From: Prorocentrum cordatum
Taxonomy: Eukaryota; Sar; Dinophyceae; Prorocentrales; Prorocentraceae
Assembly (NCBI GenBank): GCA_963575745.1
Contig: CAUYUJ010012113.1
Location: 454,559 to 518,558, forward strand
Length of the DNA: 64,000 nt
Reading direction: 5' to 3'
Below the pieces are notes generated by a model that had not been told where the DNA came from, made no database searches, and was given only the letters and a program-made list of their open reading frames with translations. Made by a program: the position numbers and the translations under genes. Each line of letters opens with the position of its first letter. Position 1 is the stretch's first letter. Positions 62,721 through 64,000 of this stretch are shown piece by piece.

Positions 62721-63466
62721 GACGCCGAAGCCATGCGCGCGCGCGCGGCCGCCCTCTTGTCTCGAGCCCAGCGCCGCAGGGCAAGCAAACGGCCGCATCC
62801 CCCCACAAGGAGGATGTACAAGGGGGCGGGAGGAACGAGGAACAGGGGAGATATGCGGGGCCCAGCGGACACACGCCTGAAAACACGACCGTCGGCATGC
62901 TTCGCGAGGGTTGCTGCTGTGAGATGGGCTGGTGAGGAGGGGCCCGAACGACTCGCGCCAGGGCGAGCGGCCCGAACGACGCGCAGAAAACTCAGAAGCA
63001 CGCGCACACGAACGAACGGCCCGAACGACTCCGAGAACACCCCCCAGAAAACAAAGCCAGAACGTGGGAAGTCGTCGACATCGTCGTCGAGGGAAGGCGA
63101 ACGCGGCGCGGAGGATGATGATGGTCTCCTCTTCCACCGTGAACCAACAGCCCCCCAAAAAAAGCGGGCCGCTCGGGCGTTTGTACAAGACGCCAAAAGT
63201 GCAACATTCCTGCAGGCCGCCTCTGCAGGAATTGAGGCGCAGCCCCTCCCGCAGCCGCACTGCGGGTGCGCCGGCGGGCGCGGGGGGGCGGCGGTGGCGC
63301 CAACGCGCAGCTGGTGGCTGTCCCCTCCTCCCCCACCATCATAGCGATGATGAGAATGATGAGCATCCTACGATGATGAGGCCCTGTGTCCTGTCCCAGA
63401 GTCTCGGGCCCCGCCCTGGGCCGCGGGCCACGCCCCCTCCCCCCATCGACTCTCAACTGCGTCCGT
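62721..63466. other. Spacer between OTU-DDE and ORF-A genes
   Basis: The minus-strand frame is open to 63260 upstream of the chosen start but has no protein-like pattern; I see no gene. A short CCTGCAGG-containing inverted repeat lies near 63211-63232. Confidence 0.45.
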
Positions 63467-63560
63467 GTTATATATATATATATACATACATATATATATA
63501 TGTATATATATACACATGCGTCGACACACCATACATACACAATATATACATATATGCATC
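63467..63560. repeat. (TA)n microsatellite
   Basis: TATATA/CATACATA runs. Confidence 0.92.
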
Positions 63561-63659
63561 TTGTAATCGGTCAGCGGAGGCCCGACGCCGCCCGGAGCCG
63601 CCCAGCTGCCAGCAGCCGAGACGACCGCGCGGAGCGAGAGGCAGAGCGTGCCTCGAGAA

Positions 63660-64000
63660 AATCTTTTCTGTTTCTCAGGGGTTTTCTCCGGCTGGCGACG
63701 CGCCGCCACCTTCTTCGCTTTCGATGCGCCCTTCACGGTTCCGAGGAGATCCGCCAAGGGATCCCGACCTTTTTCTCCCGCTGCTGCGGAAGCTCCTGCT
63801 GCGGCCCCCGCTGCTGCGGGGGCCTTTTTCACAGGAGTCGCCGCTTCATCCACGTTGTCTCCTTCTCCGGCGCGAAGCTTCCCAATCAATTGCTCTAACA
63901 TTGTCGTTTCGTTCAAGGCGCCCTTCACGGCACTGTGACCACCGACCACCTTGAGCATCCACAGGCGGTGCTTTCCGACGGGCACGAAGGCTTCTAGGCT
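63660..64000 (-). CDS. ORF-A homologue, partial at window edge
   Basis: The C-terminal part of a minus-strand protein whose start lies beyond the window: PVGKHRLWMLKVVGGHSAVKG matches the ORF-A block at 1.9-2.6 kb, followed by an acidic piece, APAAAGAAAGASAAAGEKG (hairpins) and a Lys-rich end (GASKAKKVAARRQPEKTPEK). The frame runs on to 63368 but loses protein character after about 63660, so an exon probably ends there. Function unknown. Confidence 0.55.
63803..63824. repeat. Hairpin, 9-bp stem, loop TGCT
   Basis: GGCCCCCGC-TGCT-GCGGGGGCC. Directly preceded by a half-decayed copy (CCCGCTGCTGCGGAAGC, 63779-63795). Confidence 0.9.

Overview
The window looks like nuclear DNA of a dinoflagellate. 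Three lines of evidence support this. (1) Copies of the dinoflagellate spliced leader (consensus DCCGTAGCCATTTTGGCTCAAG) are embedded in genomic sequence, 20/22 matches at 13601-13622 and a weaker one at 7896-7915. (2) Inferred introns have GC-AG, GA-AG and GT-AG borders, usually with AG|G at both junctions. (3) The retroelements are of dinoflagellate type, including a tyrosine-recombinase retrotransposon carrying a DNA cytosine methyltransferase. I cannot name the species. No bacterial-type operons, rRNA, tRNA or CRISPR arrays were seen.

Layout. 1-2.8 kb: a decayed copy of a multi-gene mobile family (minus strand). 2.8-6.2 kb: short hairpins and two tandem satellites. 6.2-7.9 kb: a decayed membrane-protein gene with a relict spliced leader. 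8.7-48.1 kb: scattered minus-strand exons that join in phase into the S4, S5, pore-loop and turret of a voltage-gated Ca/Na-type channel; its two pore exons lie in an 846-bp segment present twice in tandem (11.1-12.8 kb). The very large introns hold most other features: two inverted copies of a 1.1-1.2 kb TIR element (14.6-15.8 and 25.9-27.1 kb), decayed RT-type ORFs (15.8-22.4 kb), a 7.26-kb DIRS/Ngaro-like element with complete split direct repeats (28.95-36.21 kb), long CAT and CTC microsatellites, and a nearly full-length LINE (42.7-46.97 kb). 48.3-54.6 kb: a foldback MITE, simple repeats and retroelement debris.

54.6-64.0 kb: a younger copy of the family seen at 1-2.8 kb. It contains an endonuclease/exonuclease/phosphatase-like (EEP) gene with one inferred intron, an OTU protease-like domain joined across a GA-AG intron to a pogo-like D-D34-D transposase, and the C-terminal part of a third gene running off the window. 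Both family copies are studded with short perfect hairpins of the form stem-CCGC-N(A/G)CT-GCGG-stem'. Stem sequences differ from copy to copy but remain complementary, and most hairpins lie inside reading frames, usually encoding P-A-A/V-A-G.

Many reading frames break at short homopolymer runs, so some apparent pseudogenes may be sequencing indels. All domain calls are by eye from motifs; no database search was possible.
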